This document shows, piece by piece, positions 13,501 to 22,777 of a DNA stretch of 64,000 nucleotides (the stretch's first letter is position 1; every line of letters begins with the position of its first letter). The notes under the pieces were generated by a model that had not been told where the DNA came from, ran no database searches, and saw nothing but the letters and a program-made list of their open reading frames with translations. Source of the stretch: Pocillopora verrucosa (taxonomy: Eukaryota > Cnidaria > Anthozoa > Scleractinia > Pocilloporidae); the NCBI RefSeq assembly GCF_036669915.1, contig NC_089314.1, positions 5,305,667 to 5,369,666 of the forward strand, read 5' to 3'. The translations under genes were made by a program, and so were the position numbers.

Positions 13501-15984
13501 TGATCTGGGCCACTAAGAGGCCTGTCAGGCTTCTGCAAAATGAAGTGTGAAAACTGTGTATCATACACAGCTTTGGAAATGACTGTCACATCTGCTCCAG
13601 TATCAACAGCAAATTTCAGGCTCTGACCTGACACCTGGACTTCCGTAAACCATGCACTCCTACGTTTCCTGTTGTTGATACTCTCAATAGAGTAACTTTC
13701 ATCACTGATGCTTCCTAAGAAGTAGTACTCATCTGAGTCAGACTGCACTTCTGCTACCTCTTGTACAGACCCTTTTCCTTTACTACTCCTGCAGACCTTG
13801 CCCCAATGTCCTGGGCGTTTGCACTTGTTACATTTACTGTCTTTTGCAGGGCATCTTTCTCTGGGGTGCACCTCCTTTCCACACCACCGGCATGACCGGC
13901 TATTCGACGCCTGGGAGCAATTTGATGCACTTCTTTGCTGCCCGTTACTACGTGGTCCCTTGTCACGAGGGCCTCCTTTCCGCCTATGTTGAACTGCCTG
14001 CACTTTAGAAGTCTCTCCTTTTATATCCTGAGCCCACCTTCCAGAACATTCTTCTGCTCTACACTCATTTATCGCTTTTTCTAAAGTCAGTTCACCATCT
14101 CTCAACAGCCGTGCTCTGACCTTATCACTATTTATACCCAATACGATCTTATCTCTGACAAAATCGTCCTTTAGTTCTGATTGCGTATACCTGTGAAACT
14201 TGTAACGTTCATAAGTAACATTTGTTTTCGGCGTGCAGAACCTCTGGAATTTCTCCAGAATTAATTCCGGATCCAGTTTGTCCTCTGCTGGTACATGTTC
14301 CTCCCCTTCGGGGTCACCTACCGCTGGAGCCCATGTGAAGCCATTGTAGATTTTCAGCGCCTCCTCACCTGCGAGATTTAGCAGTATAGCACTTCTCCTT
14401 TCCTTACTGGCAGTAGATAATCCAATGGCGTTCACATATAATTCGTACTGCTGCTTGAACAACTTGAAATTCTCACTTGCATTTCCCGATAGACAAAGAG
14501 CTTTCGGTGGTGGAAGATTCGTAGCCATATTTCCGCGTAATTCCTGATCACTGATCGCTAAATATCCGTTCTGGACACAGTTTATATCTTCTTGTTCACT
14601 TCTGACACCATGTGGTGTTCGGATGGCACGAGAAACGGAGATATATTCTTTGATTTCAACACAGAACTTTTAATAACTTCTAACATGTGTCGTCGCCATT
14701 ACCGGAAGTGATCATACATCGAATCATGAACGGAAGCGAGGCTGAATTAATGTAAACGTAAATCGAATACAGCACAGGTCCTACCCCAAAAAGGTGGCCA
14801 TGCCATCAGCAATAATGTAAAAAAAGCACCCCTATCAAATAAGCACCCCCACCTCCTTCACTTTCTTAAATGGTTGATATAGAAGTAAAACCTGTTTCTA
14901 CTACCACTTTATTTAACACTTGTTTTAGCTTTGCCTACAGCGGAATCAGTACAAGAGAATAATAAGCCCCCCACTCTTTCCAATAAATGCCCCTCCTTTT
15001 AATCAAAATTTTGAATAAGCACTCAGGTGATTATTTGAGAAAATATGGTATATACTCTTTCATGTAGTTAAGACAATTATGTTTCTGGAGCGACCTTTTC
15101 CCTCAAGCAAGAAAGTTTCAGGATTATGCACTACCTTTTGATCAATATTTGAAACCATTCTTTCATACTCCACTTTTTCTTGTTTTGCTTTTAGTTTCTT
15201 AAGACGTGCTACAAGCTCTGGACTCTGAATGAAAAAAAAACTAATGTTATTCACATTAGAAAATTTGGATAGATGTGTACATGTAAAGTAAAATTTACGG
15301 TCTGATGAAAAGACAAAGGAGAGGGAGTCAATGGCTAAATTCAAACGGGGCATTTAAGAGAGTTTTCAGTGATTACATTATATTTTATCACCTACCTTTT
15401 CTGGTAGTTTTAGTGGCTCTACATAAACTTCACTTCCACAAAGCAACTCATGTAAATACATATTTGAGCTTGAATCTGGAAAGAAACAAAATTAAATACC
15501 CTTAGATAAAAAAAAAAACAACAACAACAACAAACAGTTAATCGTTTGTCTCACGATGTAAAAGTCAGGCTATCAATTTTATTGATCGAGACGTTTCGCG
15601 ATCGACTTCTATACTGCTAATCTTCTAGGATTACTCCTTTTTAAAGAAAGGTCTTTTCCTACCGATGGCTAAGAAAGTAAAATTTATGAACTCTCTGAGT
15701 ATGAAAGGTATCAAGATCATGTTCTAAAGAGCTTATACGTTAACTAAAGTAGCTCGAATTATTTTACCTGAATCATGCTTCTCTCGGACGCATTTCCAAA
15801 GTTGCTTCACTAACTTAAACGGAATAGGAACTTTGCAGACCCCTTGCGTGGAATCTTGTTTCTCCAGAGAAACATCTGTATATTGTGATAGTCGTTCGGC
15901 GAGATCCTGTGGAATATGATCGTATTTGATGGCATTTACGATGGTGTTTTGGATGTGGCTTGTCAAAACAACATCTACCGCCAT
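7591..15984 (-). CDS. TMEM199: TMEM199 homologue, V-ATPase assembly factor (Vma12 family)
   Basis: Six exons on the minus strand: 15984-15768, 15475-15396, 15224-15135, 9031-8995, 8516-8404, 7668-7591. All have GT-AG borders and matching phases, giving 615 nt (204 aa; the vertebrate protein is about 208 aa). Family landmarks are the segment with YLHELL and SEVYVEP, then SPELVARLKKLKAKQE, and two C-terminal membrane segments (IINFLLSISATFTFGYI; VIIGVLLAFIVAIAELYFM). In animals TMEM199 acts with CCDC115 in the ER-Golgi to assemble the V0 sector of the proton pump. I chose ATG at 15984 because it sits at the expected N-terminus (MAVDVV); an upstream in-frame TTG is not credible. Intron 3 is swollen to about 6.1 kb by a Ty3/gypsy insertion. 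The promoter is shared with the divergent Death-domain gene at 16137. A decayed copy lies at 20690-22628. Confidence 0.92.
10210..10375 (-). repeat. 3' LTR of the Ty3/gypsy element
   Basis: This is 166 bp, and I read it as identical to the repeat at 14611-14776. On the minus strand it begins TGTGCTGTATTCG and ends CCACA. A G-rich purine tract abuts its start. Confidence 0.93.
10376..10387 (-). other. polypurine tract of the Ty3/gypsy element
   Basis: The minus strand reads AAAGGGGGAGA directly before the 3' LTR, the standard site for plus-strand DNA priming in LTR elements. Confidence 0.75.
10626..14528 (-). CDS. gag-pol polyprotein of the Ty3/gypsy element
   Basis: An uninterrupted 1300-codon frame. 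It has a gag-like N-terminus (1-200), two CCHC zinc knuckles (213-226 and 233-246) and an aspartic protease with DTG at 309-311. The reverse transcriptase has LMDD at 581-584, where most families read YMDD or YVDD. RNase H acidic residues lie near D730 and D796. The integrase has an HHCC finger (H951, H954, C984, C987) and a D-D-35-E core (D1014, D1067, E1103). Gag and pol share one frame, so no frameshift is needed. No envelope gene or chromodomain is seen. The C-terminal tail is rich in proline and serine. Every catalytic residue I looked for is present, so the element may still be mobile. Confidence 0.95.
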   Translation of the reverse strand: MATNLPPPKALCLSGNASENFKLFKQQYELYVNAIGLSTASKERRSAILLNLAGEEALKIYNGFTWAPAVGDPEGEEHVPAEDKLDPELILEKFQRFCTPKTNVTYERYKFHRYTQSELKDDFVRDKIVLGINSDKVRARLLRDGELTLEKAINECRAEECSGRWAQDIKGETSKVQAVQHRRKGGPRDKGPRSNGQQRSASNCSQASNSRSCRWCGKEVHPRERCPAKDSKCNKCKRPGHWGKVCRSSKGKGSVQEVAEVQSDSDEYYFLGSISDESYSIESINNRKRRSAWFTEVQVSGQSLKFAVDTGADVTVISKAVYDTQFSHFILQKPDRPLSGPDQSNLSTLGFFTAELKKGDQTITEDIYVFPKGSLLLGRDACADLGVVKFIGKVTSDPIQSAEFGSMFKGLGKLEGEYKIKIEQNAEPYSVMTPRRISIPLLPLAKAELDKLIELDVIERCTEPSEWCSPMVVVPKGNGKVRICVDLTKLNEVVKRERIMLPTVDYTIALMGGAKVFSKLDANAGFHQICLDEDSRKLTTFISPFGRFRYKRIPFGIKSGPEKFQSEIYRILGGQQGVVCLMDDIVVFGKNQEEHDERLVQTLTRLKAAGVTLNKDKCQFSKSQIDFLGHRIGVNGVESSPEKVEAILKMRAPENVSEVRGLMGTVNQLMKFVPNLATMTQPLRELLSSHSAWCWGPAQEQAFKEIKQCLTSSPVLQIYDPSLETKVSADASSYGLGGVLLQKHGDRWAPVAYASKSLLDVEKRYAQIEKEALASTFACERFTDYILGKDIILETDHKPLVPLLSTKELDQLPVRIQRMRMRLMRYSFTPVHVPGKLLYTADTLSRSPTPAKSGDSFHEEVNLYAHQVIAGMPISDSKLDDIMIHQQEDEACRQIMNYVAEGWPEKHNVKGLVSPYFAHRAELTVVKGLLMMGPRVVIPSSMKLEVLDKIHDGHQGIVKCKALARNTVWWPSMMKNIEELIENCRKCQSNRKNPPEPLVPTMLPQRPWQYIATDVYELNKRLYLVMIDYYSRWIEVASLSSTASAEVIDRMKRAFSRFGIPDQVKSDNASYYTSREFKMFTLDYGFRHVTSSPGHASGNGEAERAVQTAKRLLAGSQDPYLALLQYRATPLANGYSPAELMMSRRLKTKVPVAPSQLSPNLVQNHALRQFEDNHKTKQKLHFDRRHSARPLVPLEKGDEVMVQDRGQSGIVVEKCTPRSYVIHTDTGSYRRNRVQINKIPPPPPAAATSPAKPTPVPVPPSPKLPSPQTANTAEGTGTSKVYTRSGRQSKPSSRLKDYVP
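14593..14610 (-). other. primer-binding site of the Ty3/gypsy element
   Basis: On the minus strand TGGTGTCAGAAGTGAACA starts right after the 5' LTR. TGG pairs with the CCA end of a tRNA primer; which tRNA is not determined here. Confidence 0.7.
14611..14776 (-). repeat. 5' LTR of the Ty3/gypsy element
   Basis: This 166-bp repeat reads the same as the one at 10210-10375. It is followed on the plus strand by GGTC, matching the four bases before the other LTR. Confidence 0.93.
14808..15030. repeat. diverged AATAAGC(A)CCCC-type repeat
   Basis: Several short units reading AATAAGCACCCCC, AATAAGCCCCCC and AATAAATGCCCCTCC recur within TMEM199 intron 3. The reverse-complement style (GGGGGCGCTTATT) recurs at about 26380-26560 and 41320-41460, so this is a dispersed repeat family. 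Function unknown. Confidence 0.5.
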
Positions 15985-16136
15985 ACTTGTTTCGTTTGAA
16001 AACTGCTGACATACAGTTGGCTCAATTTTGCTTGTGACCGGAAACAATCACCATTCCTCCAATCTCGCCAACTTCCGCGTTTTGAATTGAACTCTCCGCA
16101 ATATTTAATTTTGCTTAGGCTTTCAAGGGCAGCTAA
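15985..16136. promoter_or_regulatory. shared promoter between TMEM199 and the triple Death-domain gene
   Basis: Only 152 bases separate the start codon of TMEM199 (minus) from that of the Death-domain gene (plus), so both 5' UTRs and core promoters must lie in or overlap this interval. I see no clear TATA box. The same arrangement is partly kept in the decayed copy at 22629-22777, which shows that the promoter was duplicated with both flanking genes. Confidence 0.65.
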
Positions 16137-19100
16137 ATGGAGTCAATTACCACGACTTGTCTTATTGATCTTGCCTTTGACTTATCAGTTGATTGGAAAA
16201 CGCTTGCACGTGTTCTTGGTCTTTCTGAAGAAGTATCAAGAATATGTGATGACTACAAACGGAATGTCTTCGAGCAAGCTTACCGAATCCTGCAAACTTG
16301 GAAACGAAGAAACGGATCCCAGGCTACTTATCAAGCCTTAGGTGAAGCACTTTCACACGATGTGGTGTCGCGTAATGATTTGGCACAAAAATACTGTGCG
16401 GGAAGAAACAGGAGCTCTTTGGACGAAGGTAAGAGATTGAAATCGTTTCGAAGCTTATTGCACAGCGCTTCAAACAAAAAGAGCGGCGAAATTTACGAAG
16501 AACTTCGATTTCTTACAAGTTATTTAATTTCTTTTGAAATAATTGGCTCAGTGATTCTTGATTTTAACACCTGGAAGAATATATCGTGTTTGCTACGTCC
16601 TTTAGCAATGACTGAGTCGAAAACGAGACAGTTTTATCGATCATCCATTCGAGTGTGACCGACAACAGCGTTACATCTTTGGTAATCAATCCGACGATTT
16701 CTGGGCATTATTATTCAGTTGTTTAAATAACAGACAGACAAACAAACAAAACAAAAGCGCTTTACATATTTGCGCCAGAATCATCAGATTTGTTTGTGTT
16801 GGGTCAAACTGATCCTCAATAGTGTGTATACTTTCGACTACATATTGTTACAGTACATTGCAATATTGAATTATTTCGAGGTAAAAGAGGAAACGAAGCC
16901 CTTCAAATTCTTCAGGTCACAGGTAGATCATATAACCCATTGAATTTGAGAAAGTGTGCCGTCGGTTATTATTATCACTCGTGTGGTTATTAATCTGTAT
17001 CGTTCACTATTATTTTCAACGATCAATCTCAGCCTGATTTAATTGATCGCAGAGTGTCGTGTCACTTATTACGTGCCGTCTGTGTCCTATCAGTTATCGC
17101 CGTGTATAAGTGGTTTTGTGCGATGTAAAGCGATAGTATTCATACCGTAGGGGGAGGGGGGGGGGAACTTAAGATAAGTCGTGGCCGGGGTTGTGCTGCT
17201 TTATTATTTTATCTCTGACCTTCTTCTGAGCGAAATACGGCCCTCGATTCAATTGTTTTGGGTTTCGGAATATCGACTCGTTCAGCCTCGTATAGCCTTT
17301 TCAGACAGAATTAGAAATAGGGTAATTTAGAATTATTAACCGAGTTGATAACGTAAATTGGCCGCCGTAAAGAGTTTAAAAGCGGACGTTTCGAGCGTTA
17401 GCAATTCGTCCGAGCGATTGGAGGAATTATGACTTGTGTGTGGGTTTCTATTCAGAAAATGGAGCGACGCTCCGTAATCATCCTGGGCAGCATATGGCAG
17501 TTTGCGGCCTTTCCCAACATCTTGGCAGTTCGGAAAACTTAAAACTCTAGAACAAAAGTCAACGAGCGCTTTTCATTCAATTAATTTATTCTTAGAGAGA
17601 GATGTTTTTTAGTCTTGTGACGAGCGTGGGACAAAGAAAAAAAAATTTTTTGAGTCAAGTGATTCTGATGATGACTTCCACTCAGGTTTTCGAAACGTCG
17701 GTCACCACTACGGACAACAGTCCTTCTCAGGGCTACACTTACCCGGTCGATCAAACTACACTATTACATGTAACTGAAATGTAGTACAACAGCTTGGCCG
17801 TGAAAGGTCTGGGTACCAGACTAGTCCCCTAGGCTCTCCTACACTATAAAGGATCTCAGGGTGAATACCGTCCTGAAAGGTTGTGTGTCTCGACAAAGTT
17901 CCTCATTTGCAGTCGTTCGTATTCTTCTCCATCCTTAGCCATCCAGAGAGGATGAGTGGTCTCTCGTAGCCTTGATTTTTTTTATCCCCTCTTTCGTTGG
18001 GATTTTCTTTCCACTGATGTGCCATTTTGTCTGGGTTCCTTAGCTTCCAGTTCTGCAAGAAGAGCTACGCCTCATTGTTTCGTTTTTTTTCTCTCTCTCA
18101 ACGTCTTGCAGGGATCGACCTTAAAGGACTCAAGACCGGCATGGTTACCATCGCTGACATGCTCTCCATTGCCAACAACTTTGGAAAAGAGTGGATGTGG
18201 GTCGGCCGACTTCTCGGGCTTGAAGACTCCTTGTTAGACGGCATCAAAGAGGATCTCTCACAAACTTACGAATGTACTTACAAAATGCTCGAGTGGTGGT
18301 GTAAGAAAAAAGATTCCGACGCAACTTACGAGTACCTTGCACGGGCGTTGTTACACAGAACAGTTGGCATGCGGGAAGTTGCTGAAAAATTCTGCGTGGA
18401 CCACCGAGAGAAAGAGATCGGTATGTTCCAGTTGCTGAATGACATAACAACCCTCAGTCTCAGAGAATATCAGAACACAAGACAAAAAGATTGCTAGAGC
18501 CGGTTCAGTTGAGCATATCCATAAGACGCTAAGGAAAAGTAGAACCTTTGCCTTTATACCCAGTGTTAACATCTGTAATGTTTTTATCTTTAATTTCATG
18601 TCAGCCACGTTAAAAAAACGCTAGCTGGAGAAAAAGAAGCTGATCTCTGATCACTTGAGTTTCAAACAGTTCGTTAGCGATTGCAACCACATTTAACGAA
18701 GTGGTGATATAGATTGTTTTTGCGGGTGATCATCGGCTAGAGACTATAAACCGGCCAATATTGTCTTGCAAGAGATTATATTCTCTTGCGTCTTGTTATT
18801 GTTTTATTGATCGTGTCACTATTTAAAACATTCGGGATTTCCGGGTGTACTTTTACATGAACCCTAATACGAAACTATTCCTCGCAAGAGAGCCCCTGAT
18901 AAAGTCTTAATTGCATGTAGTAGCTTACGTTTTTTCATTACTTAAATCAGCCTCTGCTGCACCTTCTGGTGAAGGAAACACACCAATTGATAAGAAATTG
19001 AAGAATTTGACCCTGAATGGTTCTACGGCATGTGAATTCGCGGGAAGCTATACCGAGGCGCCAGGTGCAACAGGAAACAAAAGCTTTCAAGGTAAGCTCA

Positions 19101-20155
19101 GTCTGAACTCGTGGCTCGGTACATCTCTTTACTTTAGTCACTATTGTTAAAGAAGGCAGTGCAAAGAAGGTTTAAACTGCTGGTGATAGTACAGTGAAGT
19201 GGTTAAAAGTTTAATTAGCAGATGAATGATTGAAAAATGGTCTGTTATTGAAACCCAGGACCCAGGTTTGCAGTGGGAGGGAGGGTAGAGTAAGGTAAGC
19301 GGAGTTGCTGTTGTTGTTGATGTTTCTCCTCCCCGTATATTTGCTGTCCGCGAAGCAAATATTTCCTTCACCTAAAATTTCGATAATTTTTGGGAATTTT
19401 GTTTAGCGATAATTAGTGCCTATCTGAAGTAAGCTGGAAATCTTCGGGGACAATTGTGGAGATGAGAGTAAGGAAATCTCACCCTCAGAGTCAAACGGAC
19501 AGATAGGAAACACACCCGTCCGCGTGACAGGTGCATAATGTTCTGAACTACAAAGCGAGCGGGTCGGGTTTGACTACTTGATTTGGCTTTTCGAACTTCT
19601 TTCTCCCTCTGTGGTAAAGCATTTTATTCTTTCTTGGTCGGCAACTACCACGACGTAGGGTCGAAATGAAAAGGAAAGAGAAAATGTCTTCCCATGGAAC
19701 AACATTCAGCATGATTCATTTGACCCTCACTGTTAAGTTAGCAAAAGCAAGGAGAAGGAAAACGAGGTTTAGAAATAACTATCAACTGAAAGTATTATAC
19801 GTTTAACTTATGACCAGGTACCACGCCACCCAGAGTTCCTGAGCCGGCTGATGATTGCATAACTAAGAACGTCATCACCATTCTGCCATACAAAGTGTGG
19901 AAAGAATTGGCCATTAAACTAGATCCCGAGCGTCCATTAGGAGGAGATTACAAAGATCTCGCTTGTGAGATGGGATATACTGTGGAGAAGATCTTGTATT
20001 TCCAGTCGAGGAATGGTCCTACGGAAGCCCTACTCACTGACTGCGCAAACTCAGTCTCAATTGACGAACTTTGTAACAAGTTGGAGGCGATTGGAAGATC
20101 TGATGCAAAGATAGTGGTTGATGAATGGATCAAGAAAAAGACTACAAATGTGTAG
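16137..20155 (+). CDS. triple Death-domain protein (candidate adaptor)
   Basis: Exons 16137-16428, 18112-18420, 18951-19091 and 19818-20155 join in phase 1 at each junction to give 1080 nt, 359 aa. Exon 1 (residues 1-97) is a Death domain: DWKTLARVLGL, RILQTWKRRN, ATYQALGEAL. Exon 2 (98-200) is a second one of the same type: WMWVGRLLGL, MLEWWCKKK, ATYEYLARAL. Exon 3 is a low-complexity Ser/Gly/Thr linker. Exon 4 carries a third, different domain (about 265-350), with LDPERPLGGDYKDLA, ILYFQS, PTEALL and IGRSDAK, in the style of UNC5 or MyD88 Death domains. No enzyme, membrane or NACHT segment is present, so an adaptor or regulator role is inferred. It is divergent from TMEM199 and is the intact member of a family whose decayed copies lie at 22778, 25187, 39440, 40057 and 51000. 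Confidence 0.85.
17339..17416. repeat. dispersed inverted-repeat family, one end
   Basis: The sequence starting CGAGTTGATAACGTAAATTGG and running through CGTTTCGAGCGTTAG matches stretches at 6957, 22143, 30904 and 45307. It lies in intron 1 of the triple Death-domain gene. Confidence 0.6.
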
Positions 20156-20513
20156 CTTGCAATATTTAAACCGACCACCGGGTTGAATCCTTGAAAGAAG
20201 GGAAGATTTCGCAAAAAGTGTTTAACGGACAGCGAGCAGTCCGGAAATAGTATTACGCATTGATTTTCAAAGCTAGGAAGACATCGTTTGAGAAGAAGAC
20301 TCAATGACTTTTCATTTAGTAGTCTGTCTCATAGTGCGGTATTAATTCCGAAATTTGCAATCATTATGAGAAAGTTGCCCCTCTTTCTAGAGTATCTCCT
20401 CAAGAGGACAAGCATCCCACAAACCTAAATTAAGACTGAGCTTTTTAAAAAAGGACAGTTCTGTGTTTGTTTTTTTTTATTTCGCTTTTGTTATATTTTT
20501 CTAATTCTTCCCA

Positions 20514-20519
20514 AATAAA
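20514..20519 (+). terminator. AATAAA poly(A) signal of the triple Death-domain gene
   Basis: This clear AATAAA lies about 360 nt past the stop codon, next to a T-rich stretch. It is the most convincing signal in the 3' flank, but its use is inferred. Confidence 0.45.
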
Positions 20520-21132
20520 ATTGTTGCGGAAATCTGCTTGCCAATCATTCTTTGGAAATATCAACATCTTTAGCCAAATTCTTAGCATATTAAAGGACAA
20601 TCTCCGAGCGGTTGTGATACTCTTTTGACTTTAGATCATGGCTACCGTTTTTCATACACCGACTATTTAATGGCAGAAATAATGGAAGATGATGTTGTTT
20701 CTAGAGCGTACTTTTCCCTCAAGCAAGAGAGCTTCTTCAAGCACTACTTTTACATTTGAGACTTATGAAAACTTATGACTTCATATTTGAAACTTATTAT
20801 GACAGAAAGGGCCTTTCTTTCATAATCTCCTTCTACGTGTTCTGCTTTTAGTTTCTTAAGTCAAACTATTAGCTCTGGAGTGAGTGAAAAACAAAAAAAT
20901 TGGTTTTCAACAGAGACTGTTTGGATATACACGAATCGGCTGTGGCAGAGAGTTTTAGTTTTTGGAGAAGACAAAGGTGGACGAGTCATTTGCTGAAAAA
21001 AATTGAACGTGTTAGTGTTATAACTATATGAAAGTTTGATAGTTTATCTCACGATATAGAGCCAGGATATCGATTGCATTGATCGCCACACCTGGTGCAA
21101 CCTAAAGATCCCTTTTTTACAAGATCCCTTGA

Positions 21133-21295
21133 AAATGTGGCAAACTATATATCGGCGAAACGGCGACAGCGATGACCGAAAGAATGAACGGGCATAAAAG
21201 AGACATACAGCTTGCTTAAACATACTGAGGGGTTTCAAAACACGCTAATGAAACAGGACATGTTCCTATTTGGAACCAAGTTAAGTTTATTGGCA
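21133..21295 (+). mobile_element. GIY-YIG endonuclease fragment of a Penelope-like element
   Basis: One frame reads CGKLYIGETAT, then ERMNGHKRDIQLA and, after two stop codons, ANETGHVPIW. This pattern of a GIY-YIG-type Y-I-G-E-T core followed by R..GHK.DI and TGH matches the endonuclease domain of Penelope-like retroelements. The fragment is short, interrupted and plainly dead. The reverse-transcriptase part is not found nearby. Confidence 0.6.
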
Positions 21296-21598
21296 TGATG
21301 CGCTCCACTGGTATACCCGTAGGGTTAAATAAGCCATCCACATAAGATATCATCCTAAGTAACGTCTTTAGAGACAACGGCATCGAAATTCCGAGCCTGC
21401 GAGCAGACCCTTATAATTAGCGCTGCAAGACGCGCATTTTTCCGTTCTCGGGAAGATTTGAGAGGTCTAGGGGAGAGGTTAGCCGGGGGTCTGGTGCTAA
21501 TAATATCAGTGCTAGACCCATTGCAGAATTGTTGCTAACTCGCAATGCTCGAGGCCTCATCCTGCGGGCGAAGAAACCCTCGCGCCCAAGCGCTTATG

Positions 21599-21790
21599 TT
21601 AGGGACCTTTAACAAAACCACGACGGCGGCGGCAACGAGGACGTAGCAAAACGAAAGATCTAGTAAGCAGAATAATAGTTCATCACGTGCGTTTAAAAAC
21701 TGTGTACATTTCCTTGCCGTCCTGTGCAAAACGACAACGTGAAATCACCAAAATTTGCGTGGTCTGAGCAAGGAAACGGATCGATAAGGG
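21599..21790. mobile_element. partial MITE, GGGACCTT(T/A)A family
   Basis: TTAGGGACCTTTAACAAAACC and the sequence after it match the left half of the complete element at 52784-53153 (shared CACGACGGCG, GCAACGAGGACG and CACGTGCGTTTAAA). The right terminal repeat is absent. Confidence 0.6.
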
Positions 21791-22142
21791 AACATAATTC
21801 ACGAGTCGGGATAATAACAAGGATCAACAAGGAGGATTCAAATGCAATGAATGCGCGTCAAACACATAAATAACAGCAAACCAAGGGGCTTTGTACAATA
21901 AAACGTACGCATTTGTCTTGGTCGCCTGAGAAGCCTGGCAGTATAGCTGTCGGATCATCGCGATCAACATAGTACTACTTTTACATTAGGAGAGCGAGAT
22001 TGAACTTTGAACCAAACACGCGTGTTTTTCTGTCATCTCGAATTATCACTATAAAGTTGTGGTAAATAAACCAGCTAAAAGGTTCAACGTTTAATTTACT
22101 GTTTATCGTATTGAAGTCGCCCGTGAAACCGTCCGTAACTTC

Positions 22143-22246
22143 AACTGAATCGATAATGTAGACTGGCCACCGTAAAGAGTTCTATAGCTGACTTTTCGAA
22201 CGTTAGTCCTTCATCAGAGCGAATGACAAAGGGCTAACCCTCGAAG
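22143..22246. repeat. dispersed inverted-repeat element
   Basis: This matches the family seen at 17339 and 30904 (GATAATGTAGACTGGCCACCG). It contains an internal hairpin: CGAACGTTAGTCCTTC is nearly the reverse complement of the later AAGGGCTAACCCTCG. Confidence 0.6.
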
Positions 22247-22777
22247 CATTACAAATATTGATCTAAAGGGTGGGAAAACTGCCGAACAGGCCTCGTAAAC
22301 CCAGCTAACAACTTCTTTACTCTCTCAGCAGGAAAAATCACAATATCATATTATATAGTGCTTATGTAGCAATCAAGGTTGCCCAAGTTATTTTTGTGTG
22401 ACTCGTGTTTTTATTTCAGTATTTTCTCGAAAACATTACCAATGTTGCTCCGCTGAATTAAGCGGAATAGGAAATATACTCTCCTCTAGTACGGAATATA
22501 TTTTCCCCACAAAAATTCCTGTATAACTCGATAGTCTTTCTACGAGACCCTGTGGAATATGATTGTATTTTATGGCTTTTACGGTAGTGATTTGGATGCG
22601 GCTTGTTAAAAACAACATCGACCGCCATCTCTGTTTCGTTTAAGAACTGCTGACCTACACCACAGTCGGCTCTCCTAAACCGGAACTATCAAAATTTCTC
22701 GAACTCGCCAACTTCCGTGAATTTGAGACGAGCTTTCTGTGATATTTTGGTTTGTTTAAGCCCTCAAAAGCCGCTTA

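Larger units (their letters stand above)
10210..14776 (-). mobile_element. complete Ty3/gypsy LTR retrotransposon in TMEM199 intron 3
   Basis: Two 166-bp direct repeats with TG...CA ends flank a single intact gag-pol frame read on the minus strand. The host GGTC occurs immediately outside both ends (10206-10209 and 14777-14780), consistent with a 4-bp target-site duplication. A primer-binding site beginning TGG and a purine tract lie in the right places. By eye the two LTRs show no difference, so insertion was recent. The domain order PR-RT-RNase H-IN places it in Ty3/gypsy. The single fused frame and protein style look like the Mag/K02A2.6-like group, but that subgroup call is inference. It lies in the same orientation as its host gene. 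Confidence 0.95.
20690..22628 (-). pseudogene. decayed second copy of TMEM199
   Basis: About 20690-20990 aligns with TMEM199 exon 3 and its flanks (shared GTTTCTAGAGCG-type start, TTCCCTCAAGCAAGA, TTTTAGTTTCTTAAG). About 21035-21095 aligns with intron 1. About 22436-22628 aligns with exon 1, including the MAVDVV start at 22628. Exon 1 is put out of frame by an extra base in the T run just after the start, and exon 2 is missing. Repeats (a GIY-YIG fragment and MITE pieces) sit between the relics. The unit was therefore copied together with its divergent promoter and the Death-domain gene, then lost. Confidence 0.75.

Noticed and set aside
15733..16047. Longer TMEM199 N-terminus starting at 16047
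   Set aside because: It would need TTG as start codon. The ATG at 15984 gives the length and N-terminus expected for the family.
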